Assembly (NCBI GenBank): GCA_024398635.1
Contig: JAKSIV010000010.1
Location: 1 to 64,000 of the forward strand
DNA length: 64,000 nucleotides
Reading direction: 5' to 3'
From: Bacteroidaceae bacterium
GTDB lineage: Bacteria; Bacteroidota; Bacteroidia; Bacteroidales; Bacteroidaceae
In this document: positions 1 through 8,005 of the stretch, in pieces
Layout: each line of letters begins with the position of its first letter
How positions within the stretch are numbered: position 1 is the stretch's first letter
The notes under the pieces: generated by a model
Database searches by the model: none
Told to the model about the DNA's origin: nothing
The model's input: only the letters and a program-made list of their open reading frames with translations
Made by a program: the position numbers and the translations under genes

Positions 1-14
1 AGGTCGGAAAACAA

Positions 15-50
15 GAGTAGGAGGAAACTACTTTTGTTTTCCTCCTACTC
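15..50. terminator. Perfect 13-bp stem hairpin
   Basis: Bases 15-27 and 38-50 are exact reverse complements around a 10-nt loop. The stem is purine-rich on one side, with no long T-run directly after it. It may end a transcript arriving from outside the window. Function is inferred from structure only. Confidence 0.5.
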
Positions 51-86
51 GATTGTCCAGTCCTAGATAACCCAGATTTTTAATTG

Positions 87-118
87 TGACACAAAGGGGT
101 CGTTTCCTATTGCGTCGT
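87..118. repeat. Degenerate copy of the GACGC palindrome
   Basis: The copy reads TGACACAAAGGGGTCGTTTC followed by a TTGCGTC right arm. It matches the family at 15353, 16551, 17359, 18193, 19631 and 21062, with the left arm decayed (CAC for CGC). The conserved loop motif GGGGTCGTTT is intact. Confidence 0.7.
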
Positions 119-205
119 TTTTGTGGCCCGATGTGTGCGTGAACCACAGCGTAGTAGTTCCAATTTGGAACTGGTTGATTCAATTGGAATTCATCCATTT
201 TGAAA

Positions 206-235
206 TTGGATAACTCCCATTACTGTTTATCTTTG
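206..235 (+). promoter_or_regulatory. Consensus Bacteroidota promoter
   Basis: TTG at 206-208 and TATCTTTG at 228-235 are separated by exactly 19 nt, the textbook -33/-7 arrangement for the Bacteroidota primary sigma factor. Transcription would start near 241 and run into the small ORF at 321-428. No larger gene follows before the mutT remnant on the other strand. Confidence 0.7.
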
Positions 236-320
236 CACAAAATCAACCCCAATATTGGAGGACAACCCCCAAAAGGACAAACAAACATCATCCGGTCATG
301 ATGGCAAACCAACTCCGCTC

Positions 321-428
321 ATGATCGTCATAGCCTCCATTTTTGCAATTGGCGTCGTTGTGCTTGTAGCGCAGTTTAAAGATCCTATTCTGCTGCTCCT
401 TTTCTTTTTGCTGGTGTTGTTCCTTTAG
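321..428 (+). CDS. Possible small hydrophobic membrane peptide
   Basis: The ORF has 35 codons from ATG 321. The product is almost entirely hydrophobic: one segment of about 16 residues, a short polar break (QFKDP), then a run of Leu/Phe to the stop, giving one or two membrane spans. A near-perfect promoter lies 86 nt upstream. The frame stays open back to TTG 255, which would add a polar 22-residue N-terminus. A mini-ORF of seven codons beginning at 301 ends in TGA overlapping this ATG, as in translational coupling. I do not recognise a family. Support is the promoter plus the amphipathic layout, and it could still be chance. Confidence 0.3.
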   Translation: MIVIASIFAIGVVVLVAQFKDPILLLLFFLLVLFL

Positions 429-460
429 TGGTGGTTTTTGTGGGCCGATGTCTCAACGGC

Positions 461-523
461 GTGGTACCGATATGAGCGCTACGGTGGTACCGGTATGAGC
501 GCTACGGACGGGTATATGAGCGC
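461..523. repeat. 23-bp tandem repeat, 2.7 copies
   Basis: Units at 461-483 and 484-506 differ at one base. A partial third copy at 507-523 keeps GGTATATGAGCGC. Each unit contains GGTACC and ATGAGCGCTACG. The array lies next to the broken end of the mutT remnant and may mark a replication-slippage or rearrangement scar. Confidence 0.7.
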
Positions 524-591
524 AAAAATCCTCTGCAAAAATCTGTCGATTTACCTTTGCCAAAAAATGTCGATTCAAAGTTACTCGTAAC

Positions 592-717
592 ACCCGGCTC
601 CATCTTACCCCCGGGAAACTCCCAATAGTCCTTCCACTCCCCGTATCCCCGCTGAGTGGCGAAAACACGGTTCTGCTCATCGTGAATTATTGCGGCTACT
701 ACCTCGATTTGCTTCAT
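592..717 (-). pseudogene. Truncated MutT / Nudix 8-oxo-dGTP hydrolase remnant
   Basis: The first 42 codons match the N-terminus of Bacteroidota MutT-type Nudix proteins, from VVAAIIHDEQNRVFATQRGYG through WEFPGGK. The sequence breaks off just inside the Nudix box: the REXXEEXGU helix with its metal-binding glutamates is missing, so it cannot be an active hydrolase. The frame continues about 29 codons into unrelated sequence before a stop near 502. The breakpoint lies beside a short palindrome (GTTACTCGTAAC) and close to the tandem repeat at 461-523. Confidence 0.7.
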
Positions 718-959
718 ATTTTACCTATATGGGCCGATGGGCTCAAAGTTAGTTGTTTGGGGCGATAAAAGAGCAAAAGGGGCTGAACCCAATGCCTCGT
801 TTTTAAAATGGTTCCAAACGGAACCGCCCCCTTTGGCGCCGTTTTGCCAAACGGTCGTACTAAATCATACGGGAAGATTCAGATTATTATGCATCTACTT
901 GTTTTTTTTTGTATGTTTAAAGATTAAGTCAATATGATTAATAATAAGGTTCATGCCAT
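718..959. other. Non-coding spacer with degenerate palindromes
   Basis: The stretch between the mutT remnant and the defence operon has no convincing gene; the open frame at 737-937 has no recognisable protein signature. It contains GGGCCGAT, shared with other intergenic sites, and at about 780-850 a GC-rich segment. That segment includes GGTTCC, AACGGAACCGC and TTTGGCGCC, resembling a decayed member of the repeat family at 55813 and 58574. A T-rich tract follows at about 900. Confidence 0.4.
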
Positions 960-990
960 TTGGGTAGAATCATTTCTTTATTTATCTTTG
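960..990 (+). promoter_or_regulatory. Promoter of the HD/ATPase/Rossmann operon
   Basis: TTG at 960-962 and TATCTTTG at 983-990 lie 20 nt apart, fitting the Bacteroidota consensus. The predicted start near 996 leaves a leader of about 50 nt, AT-rich, before ATG 1049. It is the only good promoter ahead of the three overlapping genes. Confidence 0.6.
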
Positions 991-1048
991 AAAAAAAGTT
1001 TTTTTCAGTATTGATTTTTTATATCCATGCGTTGCTCGTTTTAATAAC

Positions 1049-2104
1049 ATGACTCTAGAAGAATATTTACACATAAGAGTTGATGGAGAAGAATTTCATT
1101 CATTTCCTGGGAGGAACAATTATGTAAGTGTGTTTGACACTTTTAAAAATGTCATGGAAAAAGGCCCTCTTGAAGAAACCAAAGCCATGACGGTTCTTAA
1201 AGACAAAAAGACCTATTTAAATGATCATGGGGTTAGACATGTTCATATGGTCATTGATAAAGTTTCCAAATTATTATGGAATGATAAAGGCGAAGCGAAT
1301 ATTGATCCTAAATTGACCGTATATGAATGTTTTTTGCTTCTTGTAGCTATATATGTACATGATGCAGGTCATGCAATAAATGGCCGTAAGAAACATGAAC
1401 AGAATGCCAGAGAGTTCTTGAATGAACTTAATAGTAATATAGTTGGAACACCTGAACAAAAATTGATTTATAATATTGCACGTGCCCATTCCGGTAAAGA
1501 TGATCCTATAGGGAGTTTAGAACAATTTACTTATCTATACGACATTAAAATTAGAACTCGTTTATTGGCGGCTCTTTTAAGACTCGGAGATGAAATGTCT
1601 GATGATTCATCGAGAGCGTCGAAAATCCTTTTAGAAAAAAAGTTGCTTACCAAAGAAAGCTTAATATATCATGTGGTTTCATCTTGTTTACACTATTTTG
1701 CACCGGACGTTGTCAGTGGCGAGATAAAAATGTGCTTCCAACTTAACAAGAAACAGTGCAAAAAGAAGTTCAAAATAAAGCAAGGTGAAAAATATGTTGA
1801 AACTTACTTGCTTGATGAAATATATAGAAGGACATTTAAGACTTTCCAAGAATGTCTGTACTATAACCGTTTCGTTCCAGATACCATTCGCATTAATACA
1901 GTGAATGTCACTGTTGAGTTTATAGATAAAGAGTTGGAGCCTTTTTTTCCTACTATAAAGTATAGACTAAAAGAGAAAGGTTATCCTTATCTGGGCGAAA
2001 AAAATGTATTTGACTTTTGTGCTGATGATTTAAAACGTGATGGCCACAATTTAGATGGTGAATATGTAAAACAAAGAATTGATAATAAATGTCATGAGTC
2101 TTAA
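1049..2104 (+). CDS. HD-domain (HD-CE-like) metal-dependent phosphohydrolase-like protein
   Basis: The protein has 351 residues. Its N-terminal half carries an HD-type metal site: H60/H64 in HGVRHVHMV, the HD pair at 104-105 in YVHDAGH, a further His near 147 (ARAHSG), and D181 in LLRLGDEM. Spacing and context resemble the HD-CE class that accompanies NTPases in conflict systems; that assignment is from memory of the pattern. The C-terminal 150 residues have no motif I know. The substrate is unknown; a nucleotide or nucleic acid would be usual for HD enzymes. It is first in an operon, and its last 11 bases overlap the start of the ATPase gene. Local sequence is AT-rich compared with genes beyond 14 kb, suggesting acquisition. 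Confidence 0.75.
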   Translation: MTLEEYLHIRVDGEEFHSFPGRNNYVSVFDTFKNVMEKGPLEETKAMTVLKDKKTYLNDHGVRHVHMVIDKVSKLLWNDKGEANIDPKLTVYECFLLLVAIYVHDAGHAINGRKKHEQNAREFLNELNSNIVGTPEQKLIYNIARAHSGKDDPIGSLEQFTYLYDIKIRTRLLAALLRLGDEMSDDSSRASKILLEKKLLTKESLIYHVVSSCLHYFAPDVVSGEIKMCFQLNKKQCKKKFKIKQGEKYVETYLLDEIYRRTFKTFQECLYYNRFVPDTIRINTVNVTVEFIDKELEPFFPTIKYRLKEKGYPYLGEKNVFDFCADDLKRDGHNLDGEYVKQRIDNKCHES

Positions 2105-3887
2105 TCCATTTGAAATCAAAACTCCAGAATCCAATTCTGCTGAAGATATATTGGATTTGTTTGTTGATGTTTTTACAGATTTCCATCATGTGAAGGAAAT
2201 CGGTCACACATTTTTGAATGGCCCACGTGGATCTGGTAAGAGTATGATGTTTCGTTATATGATGCCAGATTGTCAAATGCTAAAAAATAAATGTGAGGCT
2301 AACCAATTAGATTATTTCTCAGTTTACGTAGGTGTCAAGAAAACAGACATCAACAATGCTGAATTGGAGAGATTTTCCAAGAATGCAAACCTCATTATCA
2401 ACGAGCACTTACTTTCAACATATGTGATAGCAAATGTATTTGGTTCTATTTGCCAAACATTTGGAAAAGTCTTAGATGCCTATACAGACGAGATTTCATC
2501 TTTTTTCAAAGATATTTTTGTGAAACGTATAAGACAGTGTGGGTATAATAATGAGATAGATACGAATTGCATAAATAAGGGTGGCTTACAATTATTCATT
2601 GACATGATAAATATTGTCGATGGTATGAAACATAGTTGCAAGAGGTATTGCTGTCTGGCAGCTCTAAATAAAGATCAGATACAGCCATACAATGACGCAC
2701 TAACAGATTTTGTGGATTTTGTTGAGCCAATTATAGTCGGACTTAAGAGGGTGTCTTTGTTCCCGAGTCATAAGCCGTTTTTTATATTAATAGATGATGC
2801 TGGATACCTAAACTTGGCACAAACCAAGGTCTTAAATACATGGGTCTCATACCGAACGACCAAAGATATATGTATAAAAATATCAACTCAATTGGATTAC
2901 AAGACACATTTAACGGCAAATGATAGAAGTATAGATTCTCCGCATGATTATTCTGAGATTAACATTAGTACCATATATTCAAGTAGGAATAGTATTTACA
3001 ATAGTCGTATAAAGGAAATAGTAAGAAAACGCATTAAGAAGTATTTAGGTTTAGATATCGAACCGGAGGCTTTTTTTCCTGTAGATACTAAACAAGAAGA
3101 AGAAATTAGTCAGTTGCAGATACTATTAAAGGAAAAAAACGCCAACCCGTTAAAGCCCTATGCAGGTAAAGATGCGGCTCAAAGATATGCAAGACCAGAG
3201 TATATTAAAGAATTGCAACAAAAACATAAGGCTGGGGCTCAGTATAGTTATGCGGGATTTGATCAATTGGTAGCTATATCATCTGGTATTATACGCCATT
3301 TCTTGGCTCCTGCTCAAGAAATGTTTGCTGCCATGGAGTCTTTGAATCCGAATAAACAGGTGAATTATATTAAACCGGGCGTTCAGGATAAAGTAATAAA
3401 AAAGTACTCGGATGATTTTTTGCATAATCAGTGTGAAGATATTAGAAAAGACCAAGGTTATGATGGTTCTAATCTTCAGAAAGCTGATAAACTATATAAT
3501 CTCATTGATTCCTTAGGCGCACTTTTCCACTTAATACTTGTATCAGAAGCAAAAGAACGGCGTGTTTTTTCTATAGCTATTAGTGATACACCAGACAGAG
3601 AACTGTATGATATATTGGATTTGTGTGAACATTTTGGATACTTACATAGACGAACGATTGGAAACAAACAAGGTACAGGCAAGAACACTATGTATGTACT
3701 TAGCAGGATACTTGCTCCACATTTTAAATTAGATCCTACTTCATTCGCGGGATATAAATTTACAAATAGTGAAACATTGAAGACTGCGCTAACTAATAAG
3801 AATCAGTTCTTGAAACAAATGATGACGGGCGTTTCTAATGAAGATTTTATACAGTTGACATTATTTGAAGGTGAAAGCAATGATTAA
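2094..3887 (+). CDS. P-loop ATPase with C-terminal winged-helix-like region
   Basis: The protein has 597 residues from ATG 2094; an upstream in-frame TTG at 2079 is less likely. The Walker A motif GPRGSGKS is at about residues 43-50 and the Walker B-like FFILIDDAG at about 229-237, so the core looks like an AAA/ORC-type or STAND-like NTPase. A C-terminal segment (RELYDILDLCEHFGYLHRR, then a short loop and strand) looks like a winged helix able to bind DNA or protein. The start overlaps the HD gene and the end overlaps the third gene, so the three are probably made in fixed ratio. Role inferred: sensor or switch of a putative defence operon. No family name can be given. Confidence 0.75.
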   Translation: MSLNPFEIKTPESNSAEDILDLFVDVFTDFHHVKEIGHTFLNGPRGSGKSMMFRYMMPDCQMLKNKCEANQLDYFSVYVGVKKTDINNAELERFSKNANLIINEHLLSTYVIANVFGSICQTFGKVLDAYTDEISSFFKDIFVKRIRQCGYNNEIDTNCINKGGLQLFIDMINIVDGMKHSCKRYCCLAALNKDQIQPYNDALTDFVDFVEPIIVGLKRVSLFPSHKPFFILIDDAGYLNLAQTKVLNTWVSYRTTKDICIKISTQLDYKTHLTANDRSIDSPHDYSEINISTIYSSRNSIYNSRIKEIVRKRIKKYLGLDIEPEAFFPVDTKQEEEISQLQILLKEKNANPLKPYAGKDAAQRYARPEYIKELQQKHKAGAQYSYAGFDQLVAISSGIIRHFLAPAQEMFAAMESLNPNKQVNYIKPGVQDKVIKKYSDDFLHNQCEDIRKDQGYDGSNLQKADKLYNLIDSLGALFHLILVSEAKERRVFSIAISDTPDRELYDILDLCEHFGYLHRRTIGNKQGTGKNTMYVLSRILAPHFKLDPTSFAGYKFTNSETLKTALTNKNQFLKQMMTGVSNEDFIQLTLFEGESND

Positions 3888-4836
3888 TAAAGTGATAGAA
3901 CAAAAGTTGAGCGATTTTCCTAATAGGACAGAGCATTATGATATGATGATATGTTGCTCTAGTTTTGAACAAAGATGTCTTGCATTGACGTCAAATATAA
4001 GACAGGACAATGTTGATGAGGTTCTAGTTTGTCAATATAATAACCCGGCCGAGCTATCTCAAGACAATTGCGATAAATTATGTGCTCTTTGGGGCAGTAA
4101 ATGCGAAGTTCTTTCATTAGATAAAGATGCACCGTTATCTATTTACGATGCTATTTATGAAAAGATAAAAGAGAATAATCCCGGAACTATATTATTCGAT
4201 ATATCCACTTTTACTCGTGAAACTATCTTGATTATTTTAATGATCTTCAAACAAGATCGTTTTAAAGACATAGAAACCACATTATGTTATGTGCCAGCGG
4301 ATCGTTATTCTATGAAGAGTCTCAAGGATCATGAGATATGGCTTTCGAAAGGTGTAAATGACGTTAGGTCAGTTTTAGGTTATTCTGGTTCCTTTTCTTC
4401 TTTGAAGAAGACATTATTAATCGTACTGGTCGGTTTTGAAACAGATAGGGCGGATATCCTTATATCCACTTTTGAGGCAGACAAAATTTATTTGGGCTAT
4501 GTTCCATCTGAAGAGAGTTTCAGCTCTGATTTGTCGCGTATTAATCAAAGTAATTTCGATCGTCTAGTTAAACTCATTGGTGATTGTGAGACTTTCAGTT
4601 TCTCTTGCAGGGATATAAATAAAACTATTCGAGAAATAGAAAAGATAATTATTGAAAACAAAGATGATTATAATATCATTATTAGTCCAATGAATAATAA
4701 GCTGTCGACTTTGGCGGTTGCTTCTGTTGCATATGCTTATCCTGATGTCCAAGTTTGCTATGCATCTACGAATCAATACAATACAGAAGCCTATTCTTCT
4801 CCAGATAACAGAGTGTTATTGTTTAAATACGAATAG
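3880..4836 (+). CDS. Protein with duplicated Rossmann-like halves, unknown function
   Basis: The start is ATG 3880, overlapping the ATPase stop by 8 bp; an in-frame TTG at 3865 is the alternative. In the 318-residue product two halves share a layout. Each begins with a hydrophobic strand and a short acidic/polar motif (MMICCSSFEQRCL; LLIVLVGFETDRADIL). A second strand follows (VDEVLVCQY; ADKIYLGYV), then a helix and a third strand ending in a polar loop (ILFDISTFTRE; NIIISPMNNK) before another helix and strand (TLCYVPAD; QVCYAST). This suggests a gene duplication of a Rossmann-type fold, possibly ligand-sensing (CARF/TIR-like topology), but no catalytic signature is certain. It is the last gene of the operon; the facing AIPR gene ends 129 bp further on. 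Confidence 0.65.
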   Translation: MINKVIEQKLSDFPNRTEHYDMMICCSSFEQRCLALTSNIRQDNVDEVLVCQYNNPAELSQDNCDKLCALWGSKCEVLSLDKDAPLSIYDAIYEKIKENNPGTILFDISTFTRETILIILMIFKQDRFKDIETTLCYVPADRYSMKSLKDHEIWLSKGVNDVRSVLGYSGSFSSLKKTLLIVLVGFETDRADILISTFEADKIYLGYVPSEESFSSDLSRINQSNFDRLVKLIGDCETFSFSCRDINKTIREIEKIIIENKDDYNIIISPMNNKLSTLAVASVAYAYPDVQVCYASTNQYNTEAYSSPDNRVLLFKYE

Positions 4837-4965
4837 TTTAATAGAATTCTTGCAATTCTGATACCATTTTCTGATTTTTTATGCGATACTATCGTACCGG
4901 TTGTAGCTATATTCTAGGTGCAGATACAGTTATTCAAGGATTGTAGTGCATTGAAAATAGTGCAA

Positions 4966-7083
4966 TTAAGGCATTAGATATCCTTTATCTTCAGCCTTTT
5001 CAACGATTTTCAGAAGGCGACGGCATTGTGCTGGTGACGGTAATTGATTACGTCCGATGCATTCTGCAATACCTCTGATGAAATCACAATCTCCATATGA
5101 TAGTAGTTCCTCTTTATTAATGGCATTATATACGTTTATCCAGTATGTGGCTCCTAATCTGAATATTTCAACTGAAGCATCAATATTCGAATTAAACTTA
5201 TGTGCACGGCGTGCAGCTTGTTCGGTAGATTTGATTTCTTCTTTGGATATTAAAGAGCGTTGAAATTCATCAGAGAGTTCAAAACTGACTCCTTTAAAAT
5301 CGGCCCAGGTTCCAGCCACACGAGAAAGGCTCCTAACAAGTCCACCTGCAGCCTTATCTTCAAGATAACGATGTGTAAAATATGCCAATCTCAACAATTC
5401 CGCTGCAAGGGCGGGGTAGAGTGTTTGTTTGTTCCAGATAGAAACCCAATCCAGATCGGAATCCTTTGGTAATAGTGTCATCAATTTAGATATTGTATAT
5501 GGCGTAATTTGTGCTTTATTACCTCCTTTAGGGTACCATTCTTCTTTGCTTATAAGTTTATCAAGAGTGTCAAAAATAATAATTGAACACACACATTTTT
5601 TGAAGAATTCCTCATTTATGCTATCCCTATCATTCTCATATATACCATCAATGTAAGGTGCAAATATCTTAAAGTTGTCTGCAGAACTCTTGCACACCTG
5701 ATCAGGATGCATTAGGATCGCATTATAACATTTTGCAAGTTTCTCTTTTGTAATAAGCTGATTCTTTGGATTTTTCTCCTTAAACAGATCTCTCTGATGC
5801 GAATTCAACTTCATCTGTTCTTGTTCCCACTTACCGCGAGACCTTTCGTAGAACCAGACAGTTTGATATGGATTACCACCTACGGGTGGTGCCATAACCT
5901 TGTGGGATAGTTGTTCCATCTTAACATGGAACGGATGGTTAGAGAAGAAATCGGCAGGTTTTACCGCATTCTGACTGTTCGCACATTCAGAAATCGTCTT
6001 AGTAAGACTGTTATATTTAAACACCTGTTCTTCTGACATATCGTCATCCACATTTAATACGGTCAGTTTCATGGGTACATATAATGTATCCATTCCTTTG
6101 GGTGCCTCCTTCTTAATAATAGCACTAGCCAAAGATGCAGTAGTCTGTCCACCGTTAATTATCTGAAGATCCTTAAAGAAAACAATCTTGCTGTTATCAG
6201 GAGAAAATCTAACGGCACGTGCCACAATAGCTATTCCGTTGTTATAGGTAAAGAAGTTCTCTGGCTCTTTCATAATGGTGCTGCGTATGCCTTTATTGAC
6301 ATTACCACGAAAACTGAGGAAAGCACGGACATTTCCTTGTAGCAATTTACTACCATACTTGAGATAAATATCTGCCAGAAATTTTCCAGGAACTATACCC
6401 AAGTAAGCATCATAATTACTTTCTTCTCCCAAATCGGCTCTTAGGCAAGGTATTCCGTCACAATCAAAATCATTCGTTTCAATCTCAAGTATCTCACTTG
6501 AGTTTGAAACGAATGTCTGGTAGAAACGTTCTAATGTCCATACATTCAACTCAACAGGTCTTTCTAAAAAATCAGGTTGTGATATGTTCTTTACCTGTTT
6601 GCTCAGCGTTAAATTGGAGATAATGATGAATTTGAAACGCAGTATCTCAGTAGCAGTCATACCCTTGCCAATCTTTTTGCGAAATTCATTCGCAATATTG
6701 ACAGCAGGATCGGAATCATCACAAAAATTACTTATGTTGCCATTTACCGCTTCATCAATAAACCTTTGCATGTAAGACAACAACTCTTCTATTCGGGTAT
6801 TAGTTAACGCAGGGACATTATCTCTTTGATTAGAGAATTCACTGATTATTAAGACTAAAGCACCGTCAGCTTCATCATAGGAATAACCGTCAAAAGCCAA
6901 TATTTGCCTGCGTGAATTTCTTATTTCCACAGACATAGGAATCGGATCGCTCAACTCTCCAAGTCCTTCCAAATCTGAAAGAACTCGTTCTATAAAATAG
7001 CTTCCAGGATCAGTACTTTCCAAGCTTGCATTGTTCCTGATTTCATCAATAAATTGTTTACGATAATCCTCAATATCCTCCAT
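4966..7083 (-). CDS. AIPR family protein of an MZA-type defence operon
   Basis: The 705-residue protein carries the hallmark block of the AIPR family (abortive infection phage resistance): NVRAFLSFRGNVNKGIR, FFTYNNGI, then LQIINGGQTTASLASAI. AIPR proteins are found with restriction and defence genes. A nuclease or nucleic-acid role has been proposed for related Z1-linked families, but the mechanism here is inferred. It is the last gene of the - strand operon, one base after the DUF4420-like stop, so surely co-transcribed with it. Its 3' end converges with the HD/ATPase/Rossmann operon. Confidence 0.85.
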   Translation of the reverse strand: MEDIEDYRKQFIDEIRNNASLESTDPGSYFIERVLSDLEGLGELSDPIPMSVEIRNSRRQILAFDGYSYDEADGALVLIISEFSNQRDNVPALTNTRIEELLSYMQRFIDEAVNGNISNFCDDSDPAVNIANEFRKKIGKGMTATEILRFKFIIISNLTLSKQVKNISQPDFLERPVELNVWTLERFYQTFVSNSSEILEIETNDFDCDGIPCLRADLGEESNYDAYLGIVPGKFLADIYLKYGSKLLQGNVRAFLSFRGNVNKGIRSTIMKEPENFFTYNNGIAIVARAVRFSPDNSKIVFFKDLQIINGGQTTASLASAIIKKEAPKGMDTLYVPMKLTVLNVDDDMSEEQVFKYNSLTKTISECANSQNAVKPADFFSNHPFHVKMEQLSHKVMAPPVGGNPYQTVWFYERSRGKWEQEQMKLNSHQRDLFKEKNPKNQLITKEKLAKCYNAILMHPDQVCKSSADNFKIFAPYIDGIYENDRDSINEEFFKKCVCSIIIFDTLDKLISKEEWYPKGGNKAQITPYTISKLMTLLPKDSDLDWVSIWNKQTLYPALAAELLRLAYFTHRYLEDKAAGGLVRSLSRVAGTWADFKGVSFELSDEFQRSLISKEEIKSTEQAARRAHKFNSNIDASVEIFRLGATYWINVYNAINKEELLSYGDCDFIRGIAECIGRNQLPSPAQCRRLLKIVEKAEDKGYLMP

Positions 7084-7084
7084 A

Positions 7085-8005
7085 TCAGTTCATTTTGTAA
7101 GGTTCAATTTCAGTTAACAGTAATTCATATTGCACGCGAGTTATAGCATCTGGCAACATACTGCGTCGTATCCGTGGGAAAGAATCAGGGTTTACTCGAT
7201 AATGGCGTTCATTTCTCAAAGCAAATACAAGATTTTCGTTTTCGTTTGAGAAATCGAAGCCAAATAATTGGAGCTTGTCCATAAACATCTCTTTTTGAGA
7301 TGTATTGACTAGAAGTGATATAATATTATTGACTAATTGATTAAGTCTAATACCATCAAAAGACGGACTCATCTTTTCTAAATCATACACCACCAGTGTT
7401 CCCTCAATGTCACTATCAAGTTGCTCAATAGATGAGATACGTACTGTCTCTTTCCCAAAGCTTATTGCTTTAATTTCAAACCAATCCTGTTGATCTGAAA
7501 AATCTTTATGAGTTTTTTCCGGCCCAGTCCAGCTCTCAAGAGCAATATCTATCCCTCTATTAGGTATCATGAAATCTCTTAGAAAAAGAAGTTCGCCCAT
7601 CAAACCCATTATTTCAGCTTCAGTCATACGCGCATTATCCGGACGGAATAGTTGACGCCACGAATAATACCTTGATCTTAATGTGTGATAAGCTGTTTCA
7701 TCATCGTTTGTTACCCTAACAGAATCAAGGAGATCTTGACAGAAAGTACAAAAATACTCTAGTAATTCACTGTCCTCTAATGAGAAGCGCAATGTATATA
7801 TATCTCCGTCCTTATATTGCTCTACAGCTATAACGTCCGAACTGGAGATTCTAACAGGCTTGTATATGCCTCTAAAATCAAATGAATAACGGGCATCATC
7901 GTCTCGACCAATGTATAAACTTAGATGCCGATTGTCGCCAAATCGAATGAAATGACGGCTAGGAAAGTCCTCCTTGAATGTTTTATAAATATCATTGTGC
8001 ATCAT
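7085..8005 (-). CDS. PD-(D/E)XK motif protein (DUF4420-like), likely nuclease
   Basis: The catalytic region reads GELLFLRDF, then ESWTGPEKTHKDF and WFEIKAIS. This gives the E...D...ExK arrangement of a PD-(D/E)XK nuclease, and the GP...DF...EIK pattern is typical of DUF4420 proteins next to Z1 helicases. It is the probable DNA-cleaving subunit of the system. The frame is open to ATG 8032, but ATG 8005 is chosen because it overlaps the Z1 stop by only 14 bp and follows an AGGAGG-containing purine tract. That tract also encodes the acidic Z1 tail, so it is weak evidence. The product has about 306 residues. Confidence 0.8.
   Translation of the reverse strand: MMHNDIYKTFKEDFPSRHFIRFGDNRHLSLYIGRDDDARYSFDFRGIYKPVRISSSDVIAVEQYKDGDIYTLRFSLEDSELLEYFCTFCQDLLDSVRVTNDDETAYHTLRSRYYSWRQLFRPDNARMTEAEIMGLMGELLFLRDFMIPNRGIDIALESWTGPEKTHKDFSDQQDWFEIKAISFGKETVRISSIEQLDSDIEGTLVVYDLEKMSPSFDGIRLNQLVNNIISLLVNTSQKEMFMDKLQLFGFDFSNENENLVFALRNERHYRVNPDSFPRIRRSMLPDAITRVQYELLLTEIEPYKMN

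Noticed and set aside
737..937. Open frame of 66 codons on the + strand before the HD gene
   Set aside because: No protein signature; it runs over a decayed palindrome and a poly-T tract, with no promoter in place.
2079..2104. TTG start for the P-loop ATPase
   Set aside because: ATG 2094 in the same frame gives a normal short overlap and a natural N-terminus.
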